Source: a virus. Taken from it: a stretch of DNA of 21,803 nt. Location: positions 1 to 21,803 of the IMG/VR virus record IMGVR_UViG_3300032214_000147; one strand, 5' to 3'. The notes below the pieces were generated by a model. That model made no database searches. It was not told where the DNA came from and saw only the letters and a list, made by a program, of their open reading frames with translations. Shown here piece after piece: positions 14,871 to 21,450 of the stretch; position 1 is the stretch's first letter, and every line of letters begins with the position of its first letter. Position numbers and translations under genes: made by a program.

Positions 14871-16285
14871 TAGTATATTTTACTCCTTGCAACCGGCTGA
14901 TCTTCTATTTTTGTTACCACACCATAGCGTGCCAGCGTAACCGCTACAAGTGGCGTGATGTTAGTTGTGCTTTGGCGATTCCATGCCCAGGAATCACCCA
15001 ATGGCCGTTTAGTTGAACCCATAATAGCTGTCTTTAAATTGGGATCATCCAGGTGGCATATAGTTTTAGCTTGTACTGCATCATAAAATGAACCACATGC
15101 CATAGCGTAATCACGCAAGTGGATAGACATAACGCCTATGTTTTCCTTTTCCAGTTCAGCTATAAGTGAAGCCGCCGGTGAGCCAGTATCAATTACCACC
15201 TTTGTGTTATATCTTTTACATAACTCAACTAAGCGTGGCAATACCCATGATGTGCCTTCTTTACATTCAATTAACTCAACTGGCGTAAAATCTCTTACTA
15301 AGCCTGATGCACCTATTGAAGCCTTATCACGCTCACGCGATATGTCCACACCAAAGACAATTTGATTGCCTACTGCAATATCTGTTCTAGCCAAAGAATC
15401 CCACAACTCAGTATTGATCACCTGTACCGCATCCCTTGATGGCCAAACATTCAACCATTCCTTTGTAAATATCTCAGGGCTGTTAGTTGTCGCCGCTTCT
15501 TTTACTGCATCTAGCAATACGCCTTTTTCTTCATGCAATGAAGGTATAGCCTGATACCACACTTCTTGATCCATATAATCAAAATCATCTAATGCTGGAC
15601 ACCATTCAAACCATGCTAATTTGTTTTGTGGTTCGGCTATTTCGCGGTGGCCTATCTCCCGGTAATGTTCTAATAACTCAGATTCTCCAGGCCTACCGGC
15701 ATTAGATAGAATCCATAATTGACCATTGCGCTTAGTTGCAAGGGTTGGCTGTAAATTAGCAATAAGTGATAGCGGATGGGTTAATGCTTCATCAATAACC
15801 ATAAGATTTAAACTAAGGCCGCGTGCGCCTTTATCATTAGGTGTAACAATTCCATAGGTTGAGCCATTACGCATGTATATCTTTTCACTGCCATTAACCC
15901 TTGATACTCTAGCAATGCGTTTAGCAAACTTAGGCGACATCTGAAAACTTAGTAAATGTTCTTCCCACTTACTCTTAGCCATATTGCGATCCTGGGCTGT
16001 ATAGGCAACATGTCTTTTAGGTTGTAATAGTTCATAAGCAATACGCGTTTCAATAAGTTTGCTTTTCCCGTTTTGGCGACCTACCTGAGCGCATACAGAC
16101 CTGTACTTGTACAACCCGGTTGCATCTTTTTCTAAACCTACATCAGCTACATAGCGTTGCCAATCAAATAAATCAAAACCTAATAATTTTGCTACCTGGG
16201 CTAATTTATCGCCATCTGTTTCACACGCTTCATCTCTTAATGATGCCCATCTAGGCGTACATAAGGATTTATTCAAATATATCAT
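14870..16285 (-). CDS. Terminase large subunit (471 aa)
   Basis: The N-terminal ATPase domain carries the Walker A motif GRQNGKS (69-75) and Walker B LMVIDEA (161-167; D165, E166), with a coupling segment near ILSNAGRPG. The C-terminal nuclease domain has acidic residues in FGVDIS (D314) and VVIDTGS. Together these cut concatemers and drive DNA into the prohead. The start at 16285 is chosen because it overlaps the end of the small terminase only briefly. An ATG two codons earlier (16291) is equally possible, and a much longer extension to 16375 would overlap heavily and lacks family similarity. Confidence 0.9.
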   Translation of the reverse strand: MIYLNKSLCTPRWASLRDEACETDGDKLAQVAKLLGFDLFDWQRYVADVGLEKDATGLYKYRSVCAQVGRQNGKSKLIETRIAYELLQPKRHVAYTAQDRNMAKSKWEEHLLSFQMSPKFAKRIARVSRVNGSEKIYMRNGSTYGIVTPNDKGARGLSLNLMVIDEALTHPLSLIANLQPTLATKRNGQLWILSNAGRPGESELLEHYREIGHREIAEPQNKLAWFEWCPALDDFDYMDQEVWYQAIPSLHEEKGVLLDAVKEAATTNSPEIFTKEWLNVWPSRDAVQVINTELWDSLARTDIAVGNQIVFGVDISRERDKASIGASGLVRDFTPVELIECKEGTSWVLPRLVELCKRYNTKVVIDTGSPAASLIAELEKENIGVMSIHLRDYAMACGSFYDAVQAKTICHLDDPNLKTAIMGSTKRPLGDSWAWNRQSTTNITPLVAVTLARYGVVTKIEDQPVARSKIY

Positions 16286-16541
16286 CCTCATCAGGTAATG
16301 CACATGAATCCCATATTTCACGCAACTCTTTAGATATGGATGGGATGGTGTGGCCACCTTTACCGGATTCTTCAATACGATCCCAGGCGCGTGCTAAACC
16401 TAATAACATTTCACGCTTAACATCATCAATATCATTACGGCCTTGCAATGATTTGACCATAGCGGAAGTGTGGCGGCCTAGCTTCTTTTTAGGCTTACCA
16501 CTTGCGACTATTTTTAATTGCTTTGCGTTTTGCATTTCCAT
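16269..16541 (-). CDS. Terminase small subunit (90 aa)
   Basis: A short basic-then-acidic protein directly before the large terminase, with helical segments (KSLQGRNDIDDVKREMLLGLARAWDRIEE). This matches small terminases of siphoviruses with an upstream HNH gene. It should recognise the packaging site on concatemeric DNA and recruit the large subunit. An AAGGGG Shine-Dalgarno supports the ATG at 16541; a GTG three codons upstream (16550) is the alternative. It overlaps the HNH gene by 47 bp and the large terminase start by 17 bp. Confidence 0.8.
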   Translation of the reverse strand: MEMQNAKQLKIVASGKPKKKLGRHTSAMVKSLQGRNDIDDVKREMLLGLARAWDRIEESGKGGHTIPSISKELREIWDSCALPDEDDIFE

Positions 16542-16755
16542 ATTTAGCACCCCTTGAATAGTTACAGCTTGAACATGCTGGCCTTAATGAACCCACCCAA
16601 AGTTCCGGTGACGGAAAGGAATCAATGGGTGGTTCATGGTCTAGCGTGGTTGCGACAGCCTTTTTACAGTAAAAACATTTTGGTTTTTGAGCCAAAACAA
16701 TTTCTCTGATTTTCTTATAGTTCCCATTATATTTTCTACTTTTTAAAGTTTTCAT
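16495..16755 (-). CDS. HNH endonuclease next to terminase (86 aa)
   Basis: Compact HNH nuclease with a zinc-binding pair CFYC (C27, C30), the catalytic DH (D39, H40) in TLDHEPPI and the second zinc pair CSSC followed by N65 (CSSCNYSRGA). HNH proteins directly upstream of the small terminase are known to assist cohesive-end cleavage during packaging in HK97-like phages. The gene is therefore probably part of the packaging machine rather than a homing endonuclease. The ATG lacks a clear Shine-Dalgarno. Confidence 0.85.
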   Translation of the reverse strand: MKTLKSRKYNGNYKKIREIVLAQKPKCFYCKKAVATTLDHEPPIDSFPSPELWVGSLRPACSSCNYSRGAKYGNAKRKAIKNSRKW

Positions 16756-16865
16756 TTTTAATTAGTTTTTTTTCTGCACAATTTTGGATCGGCCGGGGAG
16801 AGAGAAAACGCGAACGGCGGCGTATTACAGACGCGCTCAAAATGGGAAAAAACGGCCATTTTTAT
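16756..16865. other. 110-bp non-coding region with GC-rich core: candidate cos/packaging site
   Basis: In an AT-rich, gene-dense genome this stretch stands out: bases 16788-16835 contain GGCCGGGGAG, GAACGGCGGCG and ACGCGC, flanked by T- or A-rich segments. It lies immediately before the HNH, small terminase and large terminase genes, where many phages have their cos site. I see no gene in it. A short GC-rich overhang could lie within it, but the cut position cannot be read from a circular assembly. A late promoter for the structural operon may also be present here. Confidence 0.4.
16839..16862. repeat. Inverted repeat after the 85-aa gene (weak terminator or cos-associated element)
   Basis: Arms AAAATGG (16839-16845) and CCATTTT (16856-16862) surround a 10-base loop rich in A. 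It lies just after the stop of the gene at 16866-17123. In the minus-strand transcript the trailing U tract is mostly inside the stem, so termination would be weak. It could instead be part of a packaging or regulatory site. Confidence 0.3.
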
Positions 16866-17123
16866 TTAATCTACCTTACTTACCAGCACATGAAGCGGGC
16901 CTGTACCTGAACCACTTACAGCCCACAAATCTTCACCCTCTGTTAATGACAACCTAACTTCATCACCATTGTCCATTAGGTAACCATTGCTTGATGTCAC
17001 ACCACTATTGCCAATGTACACTGCATGTTTAGCATGTAACAGTACATCTCTTTGTACATTATCCACGCTGATTATTGATTGACTTGTTGTAGTTACTGTT
17101 ACCTGACTATTTATTATTGCCAT
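16866..17123 (-). CDS. Small beta-rich protein, possible virion decoration or tail accessory (85 aa)
   Basis: A short protein made mostly of predicted strands. Its segments SQVTVTTTSQSI, HAVYIGNSGVTSSNGYLM, GDEVRLSL and LWAVSGSGTGPLHVLVS recall a widespread small phage protein type with the pattern YIG-x-SGV...NGY. I would guess a virion surface or attachment accessory, but the role is not established. The ATG at 17123 has a Shine-Dalgarno (GAGGAAC) and overlaps the end of the upstream glycosyltransferase gene by 17 bp. Confidence 0.6.
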   Translation of the reverse strand: MAIINSQVTVTTTSQSIISVDNVQRDVLLHAKHAVYIGNSGVTSSNGYLMDNGDEVRLSLTEGEDLWAVSGSGTGPLHVLVSKVD

Positions 17124-17847
17124 TGATTTGTTCCTCACTTTGTAATCTAGCACGCCTGAACCGTGCAAAGTCTGTATGTTGCTTCTTACCTATCCACATC
17201 TTGCGTTGATGTTCCATCTGCACGCCTGTGTGTGCATATAGTTTATACCCAAAGCTCTTAGCTCTAATGCACCACAACAAATCTTCACCCACCCATTCTT
17301 TATGCAATGGCATATCCTGGTAGAAGCACCACTTACTACCCTGATGTGTTTGATCAGCCTCTTTAACAAACCTTTCAAACACTGATCTATGCACAATGAT
17401 TGCACCTGTGCCAGCGGCATCTATCTCAATCACACTATCTTCTTCATAATCATGTACTGCATATAAGCCATTGTCACTACCTAACTTAAATATGCACGGC
17501 ACTGGTTCTAAGTACAACTCTCCAACATCCCAACCACCATGCACTACACCTGACACAATAGGCCGCTTATCCTTATCTGCCGCGGCTATTAACTTCTTAA
17601 AGTGATCAACAGTAAATCTCTGATCTGTATCTATCTGTAATAGCCAATCATCTGTAGTTTTCTCTAAAAAGGTTGCAACAATCTGATTGCGTAATCTACT
17701 GATAACACCTGATCCTTGTAAGCTAATAAACTGCCCTAACTGTTTTTGTGATCTAGCCACATCTAAAATGCTGGTCATAAAGTCTGTTACTACGAACCCA
17801 GGTGATGTAACCCCAATTGTAATTTTCTCTGTATCTTTCAATGCCAT
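17107..17847 (-). CDS. GT-A type glycosyltransferase (early/middle block)
   Basis: A 246-residue protein with a GT-A donor site: the N-terminal strand (KITIGVTSPGFV), the segment SRLRNQIVATFLE, and WLLQIDTDQRF, whose DTD (D73/D75) is the metal-binding DxD. AGTGAIIVHRSVFE and GEDLLWCIRAKSFGYKLYA are also seen in phage glycosyltransferases. It transfers a sugar to an unknown acceptor such as virion protein, DNA base or host surface. The ATG at 17847 is preferred; one at 17880 is possible but would overlap the transglycosylase gene more. It is unlike the other glycosyltransferase (1785-2468) in sequence. Confidence 0.8.
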   Translation of the reverse strand: MALKDTEKITIGVTSPGFVVTDFMTSILDVARSQKQLGQFISLQGSGVISRLRNQIVATFLEKTTDDWLLQIDTDQRFTVDHFKKLIAAADKDKRPIVSGVVHGGWDVGELYLEPVPCIFKLGSDNGLYAVHDYEEDSVIEIDAAGTGAIIVHRSVFERFVKEADQTHQGSKWCFYQDMPLHKEWVGEDLLWCIRAKSFGYKLYAHTGVQMEHQRKMWIGKKQHTDFARFRRARLQSEEQINGNNK

Positions 17848-18365
17848 CCCTTCGTAGCCCAATGTTGTAATGCCTTGCAAGCATTAGGTATTCCGGCCTT
17901 TTCATCTATCCAGCCATACCGGTGGCCAATATAACGCTTTCCCCATTCAATTTGTTTTATGCCACCTACTGTTTTTAAATATTTTGATCTGCCCTGTGGA
18001 ATCCCATAATGACTACCATTACGCGCTTTGGGGTCAAAACGGCTTTCATGGTGGTATAGCTCAATTAGGCAATAGGTCTGTTCAATATCGTATTTTAAAC
18101 TAATGTAAATATATTGTTTGTAATGATTTGGCTTATAGTGGGGTAACCCAAAAGCGGGTTTTATATTTATCAATAATATTATTAAAACCAATAAAGCAAT
18201 TATTAGTTTTTTATTGGATACCCTGGTAACTAGATTTTGTGATGCCCCCCCCAAACCCCCCCCACGGCTGGATGCCTGGATTGGCTGAGAAGATGGCAAT
18301 TGAATACCCTGTATAACTGAGTTTCGCTTAGCCCCCTGGGATGAAAGATATAACATAAACACCAA
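17838..18365 (-). CDS. Membrane-anchored lytic transglycosylase-like protein (175 aa)
   Basis: Residues 1-50 are hydrophilic and Ser/Gln/Gly-rich. A hydrophobic segment (about 54-70, LIIALLVLIILL) is either a membrane anchor or a signal peptide ending near AFG. The remainder has the SLT-like catalytic pattern YHHESRFDPKARNGSHYGIPQ, with E107 as likely catalytic acid, and WGKRYIGHRYG. Lytic transglycosylases cleave the glycan strand of peptidoglycan; this one may act late in lysis, in superinfection control or in DNA entry. Two runs of eight G lie inside codons 35-41, making the N-terminus prone to indels. No good alternative start exists downstream of them. Confidence 0.7.
   Translation of the reverse strand: MVFMLYLSSQGAKRNSVIQGIQLPSSQPIQASSRGGGLGGASQNLVTRVSNKKLIIALLVLIILLINIKPAFGLPHYKPNHYKQYIYISLKYDIEQTYCLIELYHHESRFDPKARNGSHYGIPQGRSKYLKTVGGIKQIEWGKRYIGHRYGWIDEKAGIPNACKALQHWATKGWH
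18245..18263 (-). repeat. G8-T3-G8 homopolymer tract inside the transglycosylase gene
   Basis: In the coding direction the sequence is eight G, three T, eight G, coding Gly-Gly-Gly-Leu-Gly-Gly. It is the most extreme base run in this AT-rich window. Runs like this slip during replication and could switch the reading frame on or off. The tract also has enough G triplets to fold as an intramolecular G-quadruplex in mRNA or single-stranded DNA. Sequencing or assembly error in run length is a real alternative. Confidence 0.85.
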
Positions 18366-18379
18366 CTTTCAAATTTAGT

Positions 18380-18484
18380 CTAATAACCGGCGTGTTTGGC
18401 TTTATCCAATAACTTGCAGGTAAGGCACGGATCATCTCTCATAATCCATGAACCACATTGATCACATCTGATTGGTTCGTTCAT
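18380..18484 (-). CDS. 34-residue zinc-ribbon mini-protein
   Basis: A very short frame starting MNEPIRCDQCGSWIM, with two CxxC pairs (C7/C10 and C20/C23, the latter in PCLTCK), which is the minimum for a structural zinc site. It overlaps the nuclease gene by 23 bp and ends 14 bp before the transglycosylase gene, filling the gap exactly. A purine-rich AGAAAGAG precedes the ATG. It may bind nucleic acid or a host polymerase; this is inference from the fold type. The real-gene call rests on the cysteine pattern and tight packing. Confidence 0.6.
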   Translation of the reverse strand: MNEPIRCDQCGSWIMRDDPCLTCKLLDKAKHAGY

Positions 18485-18965
18485 GCGCTCTTTCTAATAA
18501 CAGATCAACCATCTCTACAAATGGCCTGCAATGCCTTCTACTGGTCATGTAGAACCTATCTTGTATATCCCGATCAACATCATGGTAACTTCTTATTGTC
18601 CAATATTGTTTAGTAGCTGTTGGAATAACAAACATACCTTCTGTGATTTGGCTCACAATGACATAAGCCCAGGGCTTGACTACTTTCGCATCAAACCCAT
18701 TAACTGTATCAACCATTACCTGATCATAGGGAAAGTCATAACCTGATCTAAAGCTTAAATTACGACTTTTAACTTCAAGTATCAGATCATCCACTAACAC
18801 ATCCTTTTCATTCAGTGTTTTATCTAATCTTTCCTGGGCATTACTGGCATCCCATAGTTCAGGTACAGATACATTGGGTACACCAAAGCTTTGTAATACC
18901 TCAGCTACATACTCATTGTATTTATGACCTTTATGGAATGATGCCATGTAATCAAACTGTGTCAT
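18462..18965 (-). CDS. PD-(D/E)XK-type nuclease candidate (167 aa)
   Basis: The core DDLILEVKSRN provides acidic residues (D59/D60), E64 and K66, the arrangement of the PD-(D/E)XK nuclease active site. An upstream helix (HKYNEYVAEVLQSFG) could give the usual additional Glu. The fold is used for recombination exonucleases, Holliday junction resolvases and restriction-like nucleases. Next to an ERF-like annealing protein, a DNA-end processing or recombination role is the best guess. The ATG at 18965 is chosen; the longer frame to 19007 would lie wholly inside the upstream zinc-ribbon gene. Confidence 0.65.
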   Translation of the reverse strand: MTQFDYMASFHKGHKYNEYVAEVLQSFGVPNVSVPELWDASNAQERLDKTLNEKDVLVDDLILEVKSRNLSFRSGYDFPYDQVMVDTVNGFDAKVVKPWAYVIVSQITEGMFVIPTATKQYWTIRSYHDVDRDIQDRFYMTSRRHCRPFVEMVDLLLERAHERTNQM

Positions 18966-19131
18966 TGTTACACCCACAACCCACACATTTACGCAAACCA
19001 TCTTCACTTAATATGCGTGGATCATTGCAAAATTGACAACACTGATCAAATGGCACAATATCTAATTCAACGCCTGCATCAGTGAATGTAGCTTTGACCC
19101 CATGCTTGTCAATCATTTCCATATCACCCAT
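18952..19131 (-). CDS. 59-residue zinc-ribbon mini-protein
   Basis: The frame starts MGDMEMIDKHGVKATF and carries CCQFC (C32/C35 as CxxC, plus C31) and KCVGCGC (C49/C52, plus C54). This gives a four-cysteine zinc ribbon of about 25 residues. It overlaps the annealing-protein gene by 8 bp and the nuclease gene by 14 bp, forming a tight three-gene unit. Likely roles are nucleic-acid binding or bridging between recombination proteins. A specific function is not recognisable. Confidence 0.65.
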   Translation of the reverse strand: MGDMEMIDKHGVKATFTDAGVELDIVPFDQCCQFCNDPRILSEDGLRKCVGCGCNNDTV

Positions 19132-19855
19132 TGCTTGCCCCAGGGTAGAACCACTTGCCGTCTTTGCTCATGGTTGCCCACTTAGCCGGACAACCTTTAG
19201 GGCATGTATATCCGTAATACGGCGTGCCACGACCCTTTGCAATTCCCTGTTTAAGAATCATTTGACCATGTTCACAATACTGAATTGCAGGTACATCTGA
19301 TGCAACTGCATCAACTACCTGCTCTAAACTCATTGGTACTGGATCAACATCAGGCTTTGATTCCTCTACAAACTGATGGCGCATAATCCTTTCCATCAAT
19401 GCTGATTTACTGCCAGGCCTACCATAAATTGCTTTAACAGGTTCTTCCGTAATTGGCCTAGCTAATAAATCTTGATCTAACTTGTCAGTTGGTGTAACTG
19501 CCCATGTTTGCCTAGCCTGAGCCGCTATCACTTCTTGCTTTGATGCAACGCGCTTGGTTGCAGTTTTCATAGCCGCAACTATCGCTCTACCCCATGCACT
19601 AGTTTCACATATCATAAGTTCACTACCAGCGGTCATGCCCTTACCTGGGATTTGTTCCCAGGCAACGGCTACCCCAGGGCGAACATCATGTGGATCGCGG
19701 TAACAGGCGGCTGTATAAACCACATAACTTTTACCTTCAACCTGCACAATCTCATAAGGTTTATTTGGGTTGTATGGTTGCAATGATGATTCCGGATAAG
19801 CTTCTTTTAACTGCGCTATGCGCTCAGCTACATCAACATAATCATTCATGTTCAT
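19124..19855 (-). CDS. ERF-like single-strand annealing protein with Cys-rich C-terminus (243 aa)
   Basis: The N-terminal ~110 residues include DYVDVAERIAQLKEAYPESS, a strand-rich stretch and ETSAWGRAIVAAM (84-96). This matches the ET(S)A-x-GRA segment of ERF-family and related phage annealing proteins. These promote annealing of complementary single strands in recombination-dependent replication. The C-terminal ~50 residues hold CEHG and CPKGC, probably a zinc-binding module that may bind DNA. A TAATG overlap couples it to the upstream membrane-protein gene. Family placement is from pattern memory and moderately sure. Confidence 0.65.
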   Translation of the reverse strand: MNMNDYVDVAERIAQLKEAYPESSLQPYNPNKPYEIVQVEGKSYVVYTAACYRDPHDVRPGVAVAWEQIPGKGMTAGSELMICETSAWGRAIVAAMKTATKRVASKQEVIAAQARQTWAVTPTDKLDQDLLARPITEEPVKAIYGRPGSKSALMERIMRHQFVEESKPDVDPVPMSLEQVVDAVASDVPAIQYCEHGQMILKQGIAKGRGTPYYGYTCPKGCPAKWATMSKDGKWFYPGASNG

Positions 19856-20148
19856 TATTTGTTCTCCCTATCCCAAAGGCTTACAACCTTTTCCATTAAG
19901 TAATCATTATCTTCTTGCAATTGCTTAGTACGCAATGCTGGATGGTTATTTGTTGGATAATTGCTTACTGTAAATTTTTGTACCTTGACACTTGATTGTC
20001 TAGTATCGGTACTACCGCGTTTATAGCCACTCTTAAATCCTTTGTCGTAGCCATTTTCTACTGCAATGATCCAGGTTGCCATAACAATAAACCCAACCAA
20101 TGCAAACAATGTGATGGTAATTAACCACCCTAGTACTTCATAGTTCAT
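19855..20148 (-). CDS. Small membrane protein with charged cytoplasmic helix (97 aa)
   Basis: One N-terminal membrane segment (about 8-30, ITITLFALVGFIVMATWII) is followed by GYDKGFKSGYKRGSTDTR, a basic repeat-like stretch. A C-terminal coiled-coil-like helix (TKQLQEDNDYLMEKVVSLW) completes it. I do not recognise a family. The position inside the replication block suggests a membrane link for replication or an early takeover or exclusion function. It overlaps the preceding gene by 11 bp and couples to the annealing-protein gene by TAATG. Confidence 0.65.
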   Translation of the reverse strand: MNYEVLGWLITITLFALVGFIVMATWIIAVENGYDKGFKSGYKRGSTDTRQSSVKVQKFTVSNYPTNNHPALRTKQLQEDNDYLMEKVVSLWDRENK

Positions 20149-20335
20149 ATTTCACCGCTTCCTTGAACTTGTCTAACCAATAGGCTTCAACCATTTTGGC
20201 TGATAGCCTTCCTCTGATCTGCCTAGCACCAATAGCCTTTTTGGCGTGTTGGCGGATCAAAGAAGCTTTTACAAAATGCTTGCGTTTTTCATCCACATAA
20301 GCACCTGATTGTTTATCATATTTAACTAATTCCAA
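20138..20335 (-). CDS. Small basic protein with TTG start (65 aa)
   Basis: Basic (many Lys/Arg) and predicted helical, with KHFVKASLIRQHAKKAIG and ARQIRGRLSAKM. It may bind DNA or RNA. No ATG is available near the start: translation probably begins at TTG (20335), which has an AAGGTG Shine-Dalgarno five bases upstream inside the end of the primase gene. It overlaps that gene by 10 bp and the next gene by 11 bp. Function unknown. Confidence 0.6.
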   Translation of the reverse strand: MELVKYDKQSGAYVDEKRKHFVKASLIRQHAKKAIGARQIRGRLSAKMVEAYWLDKFKEAVKYEL

Positions 20336-20811
20336 CTCATCACCTTATCTAACTCAGCCGGCAATGCCACCGGATCAACATCATTGATTACCTGGTATGT
20401 ACTGCCATTTGGGTGTATTGATGGTGGTAGTACTACATAACCCTTATGTTTAATATCTATACCTGGTATTAGTTTGCCTTTAAATTGCTTATCCTTATCA
20501 GCTACATAATAAAAGTGAAATCCATTATCTGTTTTAACTGTATGGGTATTAGACTTAACACATAGCCGGCGATAATCTTCCCATAGGGTTCTTGAAGCTA
20601 TATTGCGTATATCAAAATCAAGCACCACTAAGTTAGATTGCACAATAGCCAACCCAATATTGCGATCTTCTTCTTTAAACCATCTTTGTACAGTGGTTAG
20701 ATCATTGCTTGCATCAAGGTAGCCATGCCTTAAAAACTTACATGGCTCTTTAGATTGTGGTTTAAGTGGTAGTACAAACCAACCCTTTTCTACATAGGTT
20801 ACGGCGTTCAT
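20326..20811 (-). CDS. Prim-pol type DNA primase/polymerase domain protein (161 aa)
   Basis: It matches the N-terminal bifunctional primase-polymerase domain: GWFVLPLKPQSKEPC near the start, the catalytic DxD pair in VVLDFDIR (D65, D67), the TDNGFHFYY segment with H99, and GIDIKHKGYVVLPPS. It should synthesise primers and perhaps short DNA stretches at the phage origin. It is a minimal version: there is no fused helicase, and none is seen nearby. The start is the ATG forming an ATGA overlap with the preceding gene at 20811; longer starts upstream lack family similarity. Confidence 0.85.
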   Translation of the reverse strand: MNAVTYVEKGWFVLPLKPQSKEPCKFLRHGYLDASNDLTTVQRWFKEEDRNIGLAIVQSNLVVLDFDIRNIASRTLWEDYRRLCVKSNTHTVKTDNGFHFYYVADKDKQFKGKLIPGIDIKHKGYVVLPPSIHPNGSTYQVINDVDPVALPAELDKVMSWN

Positions 20812-21077
20812 GCATAAACCCATGATCCGCGGTAATTGGTTGTAAAGCAATATTGACCAACAGCATTATCAAAAGAGATGCTGAAATCATATTTATTTTG
20901 CTTTAAAAACTCAATAGCTAATATTGCAGAAGCATAATTTTCTACCCAGTAAATAAACAGATGCGACCAACAAATTGAATCTTCAAACCTATCTTTTTGT
21001 TTAAGCCAATCCGGTTCAGTTGCCCATTCCATTTGTGCATTAGTTAGAGCTTCAAATTGATTCTTTGTAATTTTCAT
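20808..21077 (-). CDS. Early protein of unknown function (89 aa)
   Basis: No family recognised. It is rich in aromatic residues (seven Trp/Tyr/Phe within SICWSHLFIYWVENYA and nearby) and predicted alpha then beta (YDFSISFDNAVGQYCFT). The aromatic content and size fit a compact protein-protein binder. It lies between the HicB-like gene and the primase, with TAATG and ATGA overlaps. Early placement suggests a host takeover or anti-defence candidate, without direct evidence. Confidence 0.6.
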   Translation of the reverse strand: MKITKNQFEALTNAQMEWATEPDWLKQKDRFEDSICWSHLFIYWVENYASAILAIEFLKQNKYDFSISFDNAVGQYCFTTNYRGSWVYA

Positions 21078-21283
21078 TAGTGGTTCACCTTTTGATTGTG
21101 TACATACTCAGCTAATAAACCAAACAATTTAGATTTTAATCTACGCACTGCATCATCAGGCGTTTTACCAAATGATGTGAAATCGCCTAATACATTTGAT
21201 GTAGATGCAACATAATTATCTTCATCTTTTACATACCTAAAATCAATCTTGGTTTGTAATACGCTTTCAATAACTATAATCAT
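21077..21283 (-). CDS. HicB-like small protein (68 aa)
   Basis: The stretch YVKDEDNYVASTSNVLGDFTSFGKT followed by PDDAVRRLKSKLFGLL resembles the HicB antitoxin core: strand, G-containing turn, strand, then the (D/E)EA helix. HicB proteins neutralise HicA mRNA interferases and often act as repressors. No HicA-like gene is visible next to it, so this would be an orphan, possibly inhibiting a host HicA toxin or acting as a regulator. It has a 4-bp ATGA overlap upstream. Assignment is by pattern, so moderate. Confidence 0.55.
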   Translation of the reverse strand: MIIVIESVLQTKIDFRYVKDEDNYVASTSNVLGDFTSFGKTPDDAVRRLKSKLFGLLAEYVHNQKVNH

Positions 21284-21450
21284 GCGTTCACCATGATCAT
21301 CTTGTAAGCGTTAGCCTTGATTTCTTTACGCACAATTTTGCAATCAGCACACCAACATTTACGCACGCGTAGATTGCTATCACTTGATATACAGATTGTG
21401 TCTAAACAGTATTGATTACAATTACATACTTGGTTCTTTGTAGCTTTCAT
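21280..21450 (-). CDS. Cys-rich mini-protein, first gene of the early block (56 aa)
   Basis: The frame starts MKATKNQVCNCNQYCLDTIC and contains a second cluster KCWCADCK. The six-plus cysteines in CxC/CxxC spacing suggest one or two zinc sites. A strong Shine-Dalgarno (GGAAGGGG, about 7-base spacer) supports the ATG at 21450, and the gene couples to the next by ATGA. As the first gene after a non-coding stretch it is probably made very early and in quantity. It may bind host transcription or nucleic-acid machinery; function unknown. Confidence 0.7.
   Translation of the reverse strand: MKATKNQVCNCNQYCLDTICISSDSNLRVRKCWCADCKIVRKEIKANAYKMIMVNA

Noticed and set aside
16495-16755. HNH gene as a homing endonuclease or mobile element
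   Set aside because: Its small size, overlap with the small terminase gene and position fit the packaging-associated HNH type; no intron or disrupted gene is visible.
17190-17420. Minus-strand alternative frame of 76 codons inside the early glycosyltransferase gene
   Set aside because: Contained in the conserved part of the glycosyltransferase and without a family pattern or ribosome site.
20808-21077. The 89-residue gene as a HicA toxin partner of the HicB-like protein
   Set aside because: It lacks the small dsRNA-binding-like pattern and conserved His segment expected of HicA and is rich in aromatic residues.
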